Shown here: positions 36,397 through 49,234 of the stretch, piece by piece
Layout: the number at the start of each line of letters is the position of its first letter
How positions within the stretch are numbered: position 1 is the stretch's first letter
NCBI GenBank assembly: GCA_030272155.1
Contig: CP126193.1
Coordinates: 6,510,001 to 6,574,000, forward strand
Reading direction: 5' to 3'
Origin: Tetradesmus obliquus
Lineage: Eukaryota; Chlorophyta; Chlorophyceae; Sphaeropleales; Scenedesmaceae
Length of the DNA: 64,000 bases
Program-made: the position numbers and the translations under genes
The notes under the pieces: model-generated
Told to the model about the DNA's origin: nothing
The model's input: only the letters and a program-made list of their open reading frames with translations
The model's database searches: none

Positions 36397-38009
36397 TCAG
36401 CTGCTCCCAGCCACTGCTGCCCAGAAGCCCCTCAAAGCGTCGTCTGTGACGTCGTCCCCCCCTTCTACATAAAGCTGCTGCAGCTTCACCAGCCCTGTCA
36501 GCTGCATCAGGCCCTGGCACGTGATCCCTGCATTGCCCTCCAGCTGCAGTTGCGTTAGCTGTGTCAGCCGGCCTATCTCAGCCAGGCATGCGCCGCTATC
36601 CAAGCTGCACTTGCTCAGGTCCATGTGCTGCAGCTGTTTGCAGCTGCGCGCCAGTGCTGCCGCTGCCTCATCGCCCACACTGTCACCCATACCTGCCAGC
36701 ACCAGGCGCGTGAGGCCGGTCAGCGCCGTGAGCGCCAGCACATCCCCAGGCACCTGGCGTGCACGGCAAAACATGCAGAGGTCTTGCAGCCGCATTAGGC
36801 CTGCCAAGGCGCTGCATGCCTCCGCAACGACCACATCTTCATGCTTCCACTCTTCGTGCCACAAGCCGATCCGTACGTCTAAGGTTGGTTGCTGCTGCCA
36901 AGCCGCTCCTGATTGCCTCCCACTCGCGCCTTCTGATGTCAACACAGGGAAACTTCACTGTGAGCTCACGCAGCTGTGGCAGATGTGCCCATGCAGCTGC
37001 TGCCGCTGCTGCCGTGCTCAGGTAGTCAAACCTGATGGCTAGCTGCTGCAGGGCTGGCATCTGCACCAGGGGCTGCAGCAGCTGCAAAATGCCAGGCAGC
37101 TGCTGCAGCCTCTCCCTGATTCCCAGAAAGGTGTGATCCGCACTGAACGTGAAAGACAGGTCCTGCAGCTGCTGCAGCTGCGCCACTGCTTGAAGCTGCT
37201 GTGACGTGGTCATCTCTCCGAAAGCCAGCCGCCGCAGCTGGGCAGGGAACTGCATTGAGCTGAAGTCGCGGCCGTACCGGCCGTTTGTGAGCTCCTGCAG
37301 CTGCGTCATGGGAGAGAAGTCCAGGGGTGGCCAATGATTCCCACCAGGCGGCAGTCGCAGCACGCGCAGCTGCGACAGGCCAAGCACTGCCTCCATGAGC
37401 GGTGTCAGCTTGCCATAAGCATTGTCATCGTCATCATCATGGATATCGTCATCGTCCCCTTCCCACTGCTCTTGATCATCACACTCAGCCACGTCCAGCA
37501 GCGTCAGCTGGGTCAGCTCTGCTACAGCTGCCAGACAGCTTGCTCCATTGTCGCACACGTAGCTCGTGTTTGCTAGGGTCAGCTGCTGCAGGCTGCTCAG
37601 CTGCGCAAGTGCTGCAGATGTGGCTGCACCATTGATACTATAACGGGGACGACATTCAAACGTGAAGTCTTGCTTGTAGCAGCTGCTGCACACAGGATGC
37701 CCGGATCCTTGATGAATGCTGGCTGCTGACATGCTACAGCTAGTGCTGCCAAGGCCTTGTCCTGCAAGGCGTCCTGCAAGTCCTCCTGCACCTCCTCCTG
37801 CCATTCATCCTGCAAGTGCATGGCAGGCAGCAGCAACAGCAGCAGCGCGTCACTTCAGGCTATTCAAGCACATGCACTCGACCACTCATGCACTTGAATA
37901 CTTTTCTACAACAGTGCACTGTGGGAGGCTCTATGAGGGTAAAGATCTGCCTAGACAGCATGCCTGTACAACTGCAGCTCCTGCTGCCCACCTGCTGATT
38001 GTTCTGCAT
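36397..38009 (-). pseudogene. LRR paralogue A, disabled by deletions
   Basis: First exon 38009-37992 (MQNNQQ) with a GTGGGC donor; second exon from 37809 (DEWQEEVQEDLQDALQ) to a stop at 36397. Against paralogues B and C, the stretch after GILCAAAAT near 37680 jumps directly to the LRR part (INGAATSAALAQLSSLQQL), losing several hundred bases and changing frame. A second frame change lies near 36880, after GLAAATNL, where the next LRR block resumes (EACSALAGL). The remaining LRR blocks, including LTGLTRLVLAGMGDSVGDEA, are well kept. Intact relatives would probably be intracellular LRR proteins with an F-box-like N-terminal segment. It diverges from paralogue B across 536 bp. Confidence 0.75.
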
Positions 38010-38545
38010 GACAGTAGGCTGCAAGATCAGAGATGACCACTGCCACCAGAAGTTGTACACTGCAGGGTCCTCTGGCTGTAAAGCCCTTGCAAGCTGGATG
38101 CGATAAGGTTTAAAAGAGGCTGCTAGCTGCGTAAGAACACGCAGCTCATGATCCTCGGGGGTGTTGCTTGACTGCTGCTCTGTTTAACGGTGTTCATGGA
38201 TTTTTACCTCGACTTAGAGACACGGGTAGCTGGCAGCCAAACATCGCGAGTGCTGACCCAAACCCCAACAAAGCTTTGTCTCCTAAACCTTGGCAGATGA
38301 GGAGCTTCTGTGGACGAGGATTACCGACGCTCGGTTGTGCCTTGCATTACGATTTTTAACCAAGAATTTTCCATTTACCTCTTATGTTGTGGACCAGCAG
38401 TCGCGAGAGGTCTGTGCTTTGAGTGCTGCCCCAGCTGCAGGCCGTTTTCCAAAGGCTTCGTGCAGTTATCGTGCACGGGCTCAAGCAAGTCTGCAAAACC
38501 TGTTTGCCGGCACAGACTTCGTCTTGGTGCTGGTAAAAACCTGCT
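38010..38545. other. Divergent upstream region of LRR paralogues A and B
   Basis: 536 bp between first exons. No gene and no clear core-promoter element seen. Confidence 0.4.
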
Positions 38546-39312
38546 ATGGAGCAAGGTCAGCACAATCAGCAAGAGCAGCAGGTAAGCGGCGGTGCACTGC
38601 TGCAGGAAAGCCTGTGCTTGGCACCACCATGTGCTGGTGCAAACACAAAGAGAGTCACAGCCGTCAAGGCCTCCAGCTAATGCACAGATAAAAGCATAGT
38701 TTGACTGTTATGGTGCGTGAACCTGCACAGTTTGACGTGAACCTCCTACCGACTCGCTGCTGCTGCTGTTGCCACTGTCTTGCAGGATGAATGGCAGGAT
38801 GAGGTGCAGGGTGACTTGCAGGAGTCACAGGACAAAGCCTTATCAGCGCTTCTTATAGCATGTCAGCATCCAGCATTCATCAGACACCCAGGCATCCTGT
38901 GTGCAGCAGCAGCCACATGCACAGCCCTGAGGCAGGCTGTGCAGCAGTGCAACAGCTGCCTCATGGCAGTGGTGATGCCCATCAACGCGCCGCTGCCACG
39001 GCTGTGCAGCTTTGCTCACTGGCTGCCCAAGCATGCTGCGCTGGTCCAGAGCCTGTGCACCACTGCACAGAACCCGGTACCAAAGGATGTTGATGGTCTG
39101 TCTTGGGAGCTTCACCTGGAGGCAGCCACGCTGCTGCTGCTGCAGGTGGTGCAGCTAGCAGCTACACGGCCACCAGCAGTTGCAGCAGCAGCAACAGCAG
39201 CAGCAGCAGCAGCAGCAGTAGCAGCAGCAGCAGCATCAGGATCACCAGCGACAGCATTGGGAGGGGGAGCTGTGGCACAGCAGCAGCAGCAGCAGCAGCA
39301 CCAGCAGCAGCA

Positions 39313-39367
<55 letters not shown>

Positions 39368-40906
39368 AAGGGGCCCCTACGCCTGGTCAGCTTCAGCAGC
39401 AACTGGCGGGGCTCACCGGAGCTGCTGGATGCACTGCCGGCACACAGCCTGACACAGCTGAGGCTGGACCTGGGGCAGCCCTCAGCAGGGCATGGAAATG
39501 ATGATCAACTGGATGGTGCAGCCGCAGCAGCTGCACTCGCGCAGTTGAGCAGCCTGCGGCAGCTGACTCTGGCAAACTCAAATTCCATGTGCGAGAACTG
39601 AGAAGGCTGTCTGGAGGGTGCAGCAGAGTAGAAACAGCTGACGCTGCTTGATCTGTTGGACTGTGCTTTGGTTGACTGTGAGGAGTGGTGCATGGGACAC
39701 CATGCGCAGCCAGCGCTGTTTCCTGGCCTGACGCAGCTGCGCGTGCTGCGTCTCCAAGCTGTGCTCATTAATAAGCGTTCTTGGCCACCCGTGGACCTCA
39801 CTCACATGACGCAGCTGCAGGAGCTCTCGTCCCACGGAGAGAAGTTCAGTGAGGTGCAGTTTGCAGCTCAGCTGAGGCAGCTTGACTTTGGAGTGATGTG
39901 GGAGCCAAATCAGATCAACACAGTGGCGCTGCTGAAGCAGCTGCAGCGCCTGACGTTGAAGTTTGAAGTAGATCCTACGGAGCAGCTGCCTGGCATGGTG
40001 CAGCTGCTGCAGCCCCTAGCGCAGATGCCGGCCCTGCAGCACCTGTCGATAGAATTAAAAAAACCGCACCTGGCTGCAGCGGCTGCAGCGGCGGCAGCTG
40101 CCTGGGCGCAGCTGCCGCAGCTGTGTGAGCTCACAGTGGGGTACGAGAGCATGTCTATCAGCAGGCAGCACTGGGAGGCAGTCCTAGCTGGCTTTGCGGC
40201 GGCAACCAGCCTCACCAAGCTGTACCTGGCCGCAGCAGTTCGGTCCGACGCCGTGCGGCATGCGCCCGGGCGGTTGCTGCCTGGGGAAGGTGTGGCGGCG
40301 TGTGGTGCACTGGCAGGCTTGACGAGGCTGCGCGACCTGCACATCCGCGCCCATTTGCTGCCAGGTGATACACAGCCGCTGGCGGTGCTGACTGGCCTGA
40401 CACGGCTGGTGCTGGCGGATGCAGGCATGTTTGGAGGTCAGGGCGTGATTGTGAACGGCTATGTGTGGGGCGAGCAGAGGCCTTATATGCAGGCTTGCAG
40501 TGCATTGGCAGGCCTGACAAGGCTGCGTGATCTCTGCATACTGCATAACCTGCTGCCTGGTGATATGCTGGCGCTGCCAGCGCTGAGCGGCCTCACGCGC
40601 CTGGTGCTGGCAGGCGTGGGTCATGGCGTGGATGATGAGGCAGCGGCAGCAATAGCGTGCAGCTGCCGGCAGCTGCGGCACTTGGACCTGAGCTGGTGCA
40701 GCTTGGGAGATGGCGCTTGCCTGGCTGAGGTGGGCCGGCTGACACAGCTGACAGAGCTGCAGCTGGAGGGCAGTTTGATGGTTACACGGCAGGGCCTGAT
40801 GCAGCTGACACGTCTGGGGCAGCTGCAACAGCTCAAGTTTAGAAGCAATGATGTGACGCGTGAGTTCAAAGCCGACTTTTGGGCGGCGGTGGCTGCCGGC
40901 AAGTGA
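38546..40906 (+). pseudogene. LRR paralogue B, two in-frame stops in an otherwise open frame
   Basis: Exon 1 is 38546-38581 (MEQGQHNQQEQQ, GTAAGC donor) and exon 2 is 38786-40906 (DEWQDEVQGDLQ onward). The order is an F-box-like segment (AAATCTALRQAVQQC), an Ala then Gln low-complexity linker (39181-39366), then LRRs (LTGLTRLVLADAG, CSCRQLRHLDLSWCSL) and the family's terminal ADFWAAVAAGK. Two stops interrupt it, TGA at 39599-39601 and TAG about 27 bases on, where C and D have sense codons. The same frame then stays open for about 1.27 kb to the family's normal end. It is either a very recent pseudogene or a gene with a changed expression route. TGTAA at 41978-41982 may end the transcript. Confidence 0.7.
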
Positions 40907-42326
40907 TTGTGGTGTGCGGCGGTTTGCTGGGCGCCTTGATAGCGGTAGGCACTGCTAGTCATGGCAGCTCGTCTTTTCAGCAGATAGCGCTCACAGCGTA
41001 TTCGTATGCAATGGCGTTGGTTGCAGCGTCAACTGTGTCTAGCAGTGATGCCTGTACGCTGATGGATGTGATGTGTGTACACTGCCAAGTGCTTTTGTCA
41101 GTGGCGCAGACAGCCTGTCTGCTTTGCTGCATGACAACAGCACGTGCAGAATATGTGCTGGTTATTTTTGGATGCCGTAGGGGCTCCTATGAGGAGTTCC
41201 CGCTCATCTTCCCACTACAGGCAGCAGCAGTCACTCTTGCGACAGCAGCGCCTGCAGCTCACGTACCCGGCTCTTAGTGAGTCATTGATGATTGCTGGTG
41301 CGGGTTGGCAGTGCCCTTGTGGAAGGATTCGTCCAACCCGGGAGTGCACTGACGCTGTGGTTCAGCTCAGGGCCATCAGCGATTGAGAGACATGCCAAGC
41401 AAGTGCTTTTGTGTGTTAAGGTTTTGGCCGTATCTGGCCCTGGCTTGTGGGTTCGCACTCACTGGTCAGAAATCACCCAAGGTGCTTTAAACCACCTCCC
41501 AAATTTGGGAGGGACTCTTCATTTTTGGTTCAACTCTTGCTGGAAAAAATGTGTAGTTGTTGCAGCATGGTGTCTACCAGTGTGAGGCAGGCACAGTTTG
41601 ACCTCTCACAGCCTTGTTGCAGTTGTTGTGAAGCCACCAAGTTGTGAAGCCACCAAGTGTGTCCTTCCTAGCAGACAACAGCCTTGTTGTGGGCTGCATG
41701 GCAGCACCGGCCGCAGCATAACGCTTGTTATGGCTGCTAGCAACCGGCTGCTGGAAGTCGATTCAGCAGCCATAGTGGCAGAGGCATTGCTGCACTCTGC
41801 ACTGAGTAGTTGCAACCAACAGTGCCGTGCTTGCAAGTGGCTCACACGTTCTGCAATGTCACCACAATGCATACGATGGTAGAAGTACGCCTGGTCAAAG
41901 CAGCCACGTGGCATGCATGAAGCCAGGTGGGGCAGCAGCACGTGACCGAACCATGACTCGTCGTACGAGTTAGACTTTGTAAGATGTTGCTAGATTGTGC
42001 TTAGCGTGTTTATCTTGGCTTTATGCGCCTTAACTGTCCTTTTGCGGGCTTTTCCTTGAACACTGAACAAAACATTGGCCAGCAGCAGGCAGGCTCCTTG
42101 TGCAGGAAGGACAGTCCGATCGTTTTTGAAGCAGTCAAAACTTGAACAAGAGTCACTTTTGTATCAGATCAGGCAGCAGACGCAACGTTCCTTGTGCGTG
42201 TGCTCCTCCAGACGGCAAGCCAAGTATCCAAGGCTCTGCTTAGCAAACGCTCAACGGCATCTGGAGCCGCGAGCACCTTTGTAGCAGTTTGTGGCGCTGA
42301 TACTTCCAGTCCGGTGGCTTGAGGTC
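40907..42326 (+). other. TG-rich 3' region of B and upstream region of C
   Basis: No supported gene. TG-rich on + with a TGTAA at 41978-41982. The right end precedes the ATG of paralogue C. Confidence 0.45.
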
Positions 42327-44379
42327 ATGGAGAACAACCAGCAGGTGAAGCCAGGGCTTGAGCAGCAGTAGCAGCAAGTGCTGCTGTCCCAGCAGCAAAG
42401 CCCACGAAGCTGCCTGCAGCCTTCAGGCGCACTCAACCCATATCAGAACGCAAGCTGTGACCGACTGCTTGTGGTGCATGGGCATGTGCACCTGCCGTGA
42501 CTCGCGGCTGCTGTTGCTGTTGCATTGCATTGCCTGGCAATGCATATGCAGGACGAGTGGCAGGACCAATGGCAGGTTGATCTACAGCAAGCCTTGGAGG
42601 CAGACCTGCAGGACGAATCAGCTTTAGCAGCACTCATCATAGCGTGCCACCAGCCAGCATTCATCAGCCAACCAGCCGTCATGTTTGCAGCAGCAGCCAC
42701 ATGCACAGTGCTGAGGCAGGCTGTGCAGCAATGCAACAGGCGCCTCATGGCAGTGGTGCTGCCCCTCAGTGCGCCGCTGCCATGGCTGCGCAGCTTTGCG
42801 CGATGGCTGCCCAAGCATGCCGCCCTGGTGAAGAGTCTCAGTGTCAGTTTAACAGAGCAGGCGCCGCTGCACGTGGATGGCTTGCCATGGAAGCTTCATG
42901 TGGAGGAAGCCCTGCGGCTGCTGCATCAGGCTGTGCAGCTAGCAGCTGCACGGCCAGCAGCAGCAGCAGCAGCAGCAGCAGCCACAGCAGCAGCAGCAGC
43001 CACGGCAGCAGCAGCCACAGCAGCAGCAGCAGCAGCAGCAGCGTGGCCTGCGCCTGAGCGCCTTCAGCAGCTACTGGCGGGGCTCACCGGAGCTGCTGGC
43101 TGCACTGCCAGCACACAGCCTGACACAGCTGACGCTGGATTTTGGACAGCCACTACCACAGCGTGCTACAGATGATGACAGGCCTCGGCCTTACTGGATC
43201 AATGGTGCTGCTGCTTCAGCCGCCATTGCTCGGCTGAGCAGCCTGCAGCAGCTGACCCTAGCAAACTCAGGCTGCATGTGTGAGAACGCAGCGAGCTGTG
43301 TGGCAGCTGTTCCGCAGCTGACCCAGCTTACGCTGCTGGATCTGGCTGCATGCGATGTCGCCAGTTCTAGTGAGTGGACAGGGCGCTCTGATCCGCATCC
43401 TTTCTATGGTATGCGTGTTGTGCTGCCGGTTCAGCTGCCACAGCTGCGGGTGCTGCTGCCACGCCTCTCGCACCTGCACGTGCTGCGCCTGCCGGACCCT
43501 GGTTGCATTGTGTGGCCAGCCTTGGACTTCTCCCACATGACGCAGCTGCAGGAGCTCATAAACAACAGCGGCGACAGCTCCAGCGGGCGCAGCTCTTTCA
43601 GTGTGGTGCAGCTCCCTGCTCAGCTGAGGGGGCTGAAGTTTGGTGCGATGTCCACATCGCATCAGCTTAGGGCAGTGGCGCAGCTGCAGGAACTTCAGAG
43701 CCTAACGCTTCTATGTCAGCTAGACATATACACGGGGCGCGAGCTGCAGCCGTATGAATGGGTGCAGCTGCTGCGGCCCTTGGCGCAGATGCCAGCCCTG
43801 CAGCACCTGTCCATTGAGTTCGATTCACCGCGCACAGCAGCAGCAGCAGCAGCTACATGGGCACAGCTGCCGCAGCTGTGCGAGCTGGTAGTGGGGAGCG
43901 AACATGTGCGCATCAGCATGGAGCAGTGGGAGGCGATCCGCTGGAGCTTGGCAGCAGCCACCAGCCTCACCAAGCTGGACCTGGGCTTAGTAGTACAGCA
44001 TACGATGCCCCCTAGCAGGGGGTATCGTTATAACGCTGATAGGCAGCGGGCGCCCGAGGAGGCTGTGGCGGCATGCAGCGCGCTGGCAGGCTTGACCAGG
44101 CTGCGGGACCTGCGCATCAGGCCCTACTCGCGCCTGCTGCCTGGTGATGCGCTGGCGCTGAGTGCGCTGACTGGCCTCACGCGCCTGGTGCTAGCAGGGC
44201 TAGGCGGTGGCGTAGGGGACCAGGCAGCTGTAGCAGTGGCGCGCAGCTGCCGGCAGCTGCGGCAACTAGACCTGAGTGAATGCAGCCTGGGCAGCGGCGC
44301 ATGCCTGGTTGAGATAGGCCGGCTGACGCAGCTGACAAAGCTGCGGCTGGAGGGCAACGCATCACGCGCCAGGGCTTGA
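42327..44379 (+). pseudogene. LRR paralogue C, frame-shifted in its triplet tract and near its end
   Basis: Exon 1 is 42327-42344 (MENNQQ, GTGAAG donor) and exon 2 starts at 42552 (DEWQDQWQVDLQ). The N-terminal segment reads into poly-Ala across the GCA tract (about 42955-43045). The LRR part (GLRLSAFSSYWRGSPELL onward) is in a different frame, which reads the same tract as poly-Gln. The frame therefore changes inside the tract, where B stays in frame. Near 44357 a base is missing relative to B in the last LRR (LEGNASRARA then stop, where B has LEGSLMVTRQGLMQL). The LRRs between are fully open. Triplet slippage itself cannot cause the first shift, so a single-base indel or a sequence error is needed. 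Confidence 0.7.
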
Positions 44380-45390
44380 TGCAGCTGCAGCATCTGGGGG
44401 TGGACCCGCAGCCAGTGCAAAGCACCGCTGTAGGCATGATCATGGTAGCAGTGGCTGCAGCTGCGAGCAGATGATTTGGTTGGCAGTGTTGTACAGGGTG
44501 CTTTGACGACATTAAACGCCAGTGGCAGTTGTCACATGTTGTTGAGTAGCAAGCGGCTTCACGCAAGGTTTCAGTTGTACTGCAAAATGCATCTGGCAGC
44601 AGCGTTTGTCTCGCAATGAGGGTGTGTTTGGCCGAATCTGCCAAGTAATGCTCAGCAGCAGCAGGAGCAGCAGCGTTTGCCGTACGTTGAATGGGCAGCT
44701 TTGTTTGTTGTACAAGGCAGCAGCAGATGCACGGCATGGACTGTAGTTGTTGGCTGCCTGTTGAGCGGTAGCCACTACATTGGCAGCAGCAGCAGCTGAT
44801 CTGCTACAGTAGATTAGATTAAAGTGACTCGGCTAGGCCTACTAAGCGGCACAGCCACAAGTAGATGGTGTTCTGGGGGTTATTGGCCTGCTTTCTGCCA
44901 CCACCGGCATAAGCAGCAGTTGTCGACAGTTGTGTCAAATGAGTTGTATTGGTCAGGCTCTGAGGCTGGTCAGCCTCAGCCTCGTGAGGCTATGCACTAG
45001 CCTGGTGGCAAGTGCATTTGTGGCACACGTGATGACAGCAGAAGGGTACTGCTTGATCTCGATTGCTGTCTCAAGGATGCGAAGGTCCGCGTTATACGAG
45101 CACCACGCCTGCCAAGGTTTAGACCACGAGGGTTTGGCCGAAAATTCGACTGACAGCCCGGTGTGTGCCTGATTCAGCAGCTATTACGATTCGTTCTTAT
45201 GTTTTGACTTGACAACAAGTACCCGAAGCAGCAGATCACGTTGCATTCGTCGGGCTCTTTTGCTGCTTTTGCTCCTGCTGCTCGAGTACCTGTCTGACGG
45301 CTGTGCGCAGTCGTCGGACAACGCCCCTCTCACGCCGTAGCACCTAGGCCTAGTGTTACAGGGCATTCGTGTTTTGTGTGGCTCACCGCC
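44380..45390 (+). other. TG-rich 3' region of C and upstream region of D
   Basis: No supported gene. About 1 kb of mainly TG-rich sequence between two LRR paralogues of the same orientation. Confidence 0.45.
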
Positions 45391-46022
45391 ATGGAGAACA
45401 ATCAGCAGGTGGGCAGCAGTAACAGCAAGACATGCTGTACAGCAGCAGGGCAAGACAGAGCTATCGCACCCTTGGACTCAGCTGACCCCTGTGTAGTTGC
45501 AAACTGTACTCAACCGATGTTTGATCTGGTGCATGTGGTTGCATACCATGCTTTACCTAGCGGCTGCTGTTGCTGTTGCTGGCCACATACTTGCAGGATG
45601 AGTGGCAGGCTGACTTGCAGGAAGCCTTGCAGGAAGCCTTGCAGGAAGAGAAAACCTTGGCAGCACTAGTGATAGCCTGTCAGCATCCAGCATTCGCCAG
45701 CAACCCAGGCGTGCTGTGCAAAGCAGCCAGCAGATGCACAGCCCTGAGGCAGGCTGTGCAGCAGTGCAGCGGCTGCCACATGGCGGTGGTGCTGCCCCTC
45801 AACGCGCCGCTGCCACGGCTGCGCAGCTTTGCTCAGTGGGCTGCCCAAGCATGCTGCGTTGGTCAAGAGCCTCTGCATCAGTGCTCAAGAGCCAGTTGCA
45901 TCGCGTTTTGAACCTCTGCGGTGGAGTTTCAACGTAGACGAAGGCCTGCTGCTGCTGCAGCAGGCCATGCAGCTAGCAGCAAAGCAGCCAGCAGCAGCCT
46001 CAGCAGCAGGGGCAGGCGTTGT

Positions 46023-46054
<32 letters not shown>

Positions 46055-48831
46055 GGCCACTGCGCCTGGGCAGCTTCAGCAGCAACTGGCGGGGCTCACC
46101 AGAGCTGCTAGGGGCACTGCCAGCACACAGCCCGACACAGCTGACGCTGGACCTGGGGGCGCTCTCAGCATCGTCTTTTTTCGCTATGAACTTGATGGCG
46201 CAGTGGCATCAGCGGCATTCGCCCGGTTGAGCAGCTTGCAGCAGCTCACTCTTGTGAACACAGAGTACTTGTGCGAAAACCCAGAGGGCTGTTTTGCAGG
46301 TGTAGCAGAGCTGACCCAGCTGACGTTGCTGGATCTCACAGCTTGCAATGTATTTGATTTCGATGAGTGGAGCAGTGAGGAGACGCAGCTGCATGCAATG
46401 TTCCCAGGCCTGTCGCAGCTGCGCGTGCTGGGCCTGCCAGCAGCTGGGGGTATGCGCTGGCGGCCCCTGGACCTCGCTCACATGACGCAGCTGCAGGAGC
46501 TCATAAATCAGAGCGCTGTGCTCGATACGGTGCAGTTCCCAGCTCAGCCCAAGCAGCTGGATTTTGGTGGTAGGTATGAGTTACATCAGCTTGCTGCAGT
46601 GGCGCAGCTGAAGCAGCTGCAGTGCCTGACGTTCGACTTCGGGTTAGACAGTGCGGAGCAGCTGCTGCAGCCCCTAGCGCACATGCCAGCCCTGCAGCAC
46701 CTATCCATCAGCTTCCCTTACGCACGCCTGGCAGCAGCAGCAGCAGCCACCTGGGGCCAGCTCTCGCAGCTGTGTGAGCTCACAGTGGGACATGCACGCA
46801 TGTGCACAAGCAGGGAGCAGTGGGAGGCGATCCTGGCTGGCTTGGCAGCGGCAAGCAGCCTCATCAGCCTCACCAAGCTCTACTTGGCAGCAGCAATCCG
46901 GCCCCTCTCTGTAGATGACCGTGTGCTGTAGTAAGATCCTATGGTCACCGAGATGTCCAGTTGCATGTCCAGGCATGTCCAGTTGCACCAAATCGTGTCC
47001 AGGTGGTGTGTGTGCACGTCCAGTCGCATGTCCAGCCTGATAGCAACTGGACATATGCTGCTGCTGAGACGATACATGCTCATATACGACACGCTACCAG
47101 CATGAGATGCCCCAAGTAGATGGTCATGCATGTATACCGCACATATTGTGGGATTTGGCAGCCAGCACGGCAGCTGAACTTGCTGTAGGGTTTGCCGTGG
47201 TCAGGTCAGCACCACCCTGACAATGCACAGCAATTAAAGACTGCAAACAAATGAAACATACACTAGAATACTTGGTAAATGTGTATAATGGGCACGATAG
47301 TGCCTCACAGCGAAGATCAGCATGTCACCACAGTGTTGCACAGTTTCCCCGCACTGCTGAAACACCAGCCTCACCACTAGATCGTTTCAATCCACAACTT
47401 TTTCGTTCACTTGTTGAGATAGTCCCATTGTGCGGTGCTGCCAGGCGTGTCATTTGTTACAATACAAAACGGCAGGTGGCAAACGCCCGTGGAGTGATCG
47501 TCGACTGGCAAGTAACAGCTGCAGACAACAGTTGCATTGATTACTACAGAAGCAAACGAGTGATCGCACCCCTGTCGCGCACCGCAGCTGCTGTGCAGGT
47601 AGTGCGTAGGCCTGAAACAGGCTACGAGCTTGTGTGCGCTGGCAGAGCCCTTCGCGAACAGTGAACATGAATCACAACATATCAATGCGAGCATTGAGTA
47701 TTCAGGTGGCTGCGGATGCCTGCTCATTGAGCTGCAGCAGTCTGTGCAGCAGTAGGCAGCTTTGCAGATATCCTGCAGGACATCATACACTGTTTGAAGC
47801 GCCTGGCGCGGAAAGGTGATCATCGTTCTACATCAAAGCCATGGTAAGCCACTTACAGGCAGATCAGCAGCGGTTGGAACGACAGCCGGCGCCCAGCTCA
47901 CTGTGGCACAGCAGCAGCAGCAGCAGCAGCAACAGTCGCAGCATTGCAGCAGTACCGTCGCAGAAAAGAACAAACATTCACTAGATCAGGATCAGTTACA
48001 TGTACAGCTATATTAGCCATGCTATGCTAGCTTCGCAGGGCTGTGTGCGTGCAGGTTGTCCACAGGTGCAGTTGTGCATCACATGTGCTGATGTTGCTGT
48101 TTGCAGGCTCCTGCCAGCTGTTTGATTCCCAGCATCACAGGTGGGTCGGAGTTATGCTCGTAAAACATAACACGTTACTGCTGCTGCTGCTGCTGTCATA
48201 AAGTGACAGCTCTTCCTACTTGGAGCATGCTGCTGCCGCACACTTGGCATTTTTTGCAATGCGTACATGAACCACAACGCAGGCAGCAGACAACATGCCC
48301 AGCAGGCCAGCAGGTGCATGATGTAGAACATGCCTGTGACTTCACGCCTTGCCATGCCCGCAGTGTGGAGTGCGCACCACCCATAGCTGCTGCTGTCTGC
48401 TTCTCTCACACTTGATTGCAGTAAGCGTGGGGCCGCTGGATTTGGTGCAGCGGCAAACCTGCTGCTGGGATGTTGCTTTTGTGATGAATTGGCAGGAAGC
48501 TTGCACGAGCAGGCAGCAGGGGACACAGCAAGCAACCAGCTGGCAGCTTGGCATGGCTGGTGCACTTTCTGGTGAGCTTCAAGACGGTAAATGCCAGTGC
48601 AAGCAGTCTGCCTCATATGTGTAGTGCAGCGGCAGCGATTGGGTTGGCGCCCAGGACGCAGGCTCTTGCTCTTGAGCGTGGCAAGTAGGTGGCGGGCGCC
48701 AATCGGCACGCACGCACCTGCTGGCCCAAACCCTGTTTGGCGTAGGGCCAACCTCAGCAAGTGCCACGTCCTACGCTGCAGCATGCACGTATCAAGTGCA
48801 ACTGCTCTGTTTCTGCTGCACTGCTGCAGGG

Positions 48832-49234
48832 GTGAAGACAACTGCTACACTTGTGATCAATGCGGGCGGTAGCTGAAAAGCACGGCAAAGACCACGACGG
48901 GGACAAGGCTGCAGCGAAGCGCCTGAGGAGGAAGCGCAGGGCTGAAGCAGCAGGCAAGAAGGGTGCCGACAGCGGCGCAGGTGGGGCGGCAGGCGGCAGC
49001 AGGCAGCAGCGTCAGAAGCGGCAGCCGCCAAAGCGCAAGAAGCAGGAGTCTGAGGAGTCAGAAGAGGAGGCAGACAGCGACAGCAGCAGCAACAGCAGCA
49101 GGGACGAGGACGAGGCTGCAGGCAACAGCGATGACATGGATGATGATGCAGCAGCAGCAGCAGCAGCAACGAATGGCAGGAGCAGGAGGGCAGGGGCAGG
49201 TAGGAACCAGAGATTGGAAGAGTATGAGAGGTAG
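48832..49234 (+). CDS. Possible captured gene fragment inside the transposon
   Basis: An open frame from ATG 48860 encodes 124 residues: a basic stretch (KRLRRKRRAEAAGKKG, KRQPPKRKK) resembling nuclear localisation signals, then an acidic Ser/Asp/Glu stretch. In another frame just upstream, after a CTGCAG acceptor (48827-48832), a short Cys-rich piece reads GEDNCYTCDQCGR, like part of a zinc-binding finger. It resembles exon pieces of a chromatin or nucleolar protein rather than a transposase. I do not recognise the source gene, and the fragment may not be expressed. Confidence 0.3.

Noticed and set aside
39599-39631. TAG at a Leu position as a sign of a changed genetic code (as in Scenedesmus mitochondria)
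   Set aside because: The locus is nuclear with spliced genes, a TGA is present beside it, and other genes here use TAG and TGA as normal ends.
47251-47664. 137-codon + strand frame inside the transposon as a transposase
   Set aside because: No catalytic motif or DNA-binding domain seen, and no similarity I recognise.
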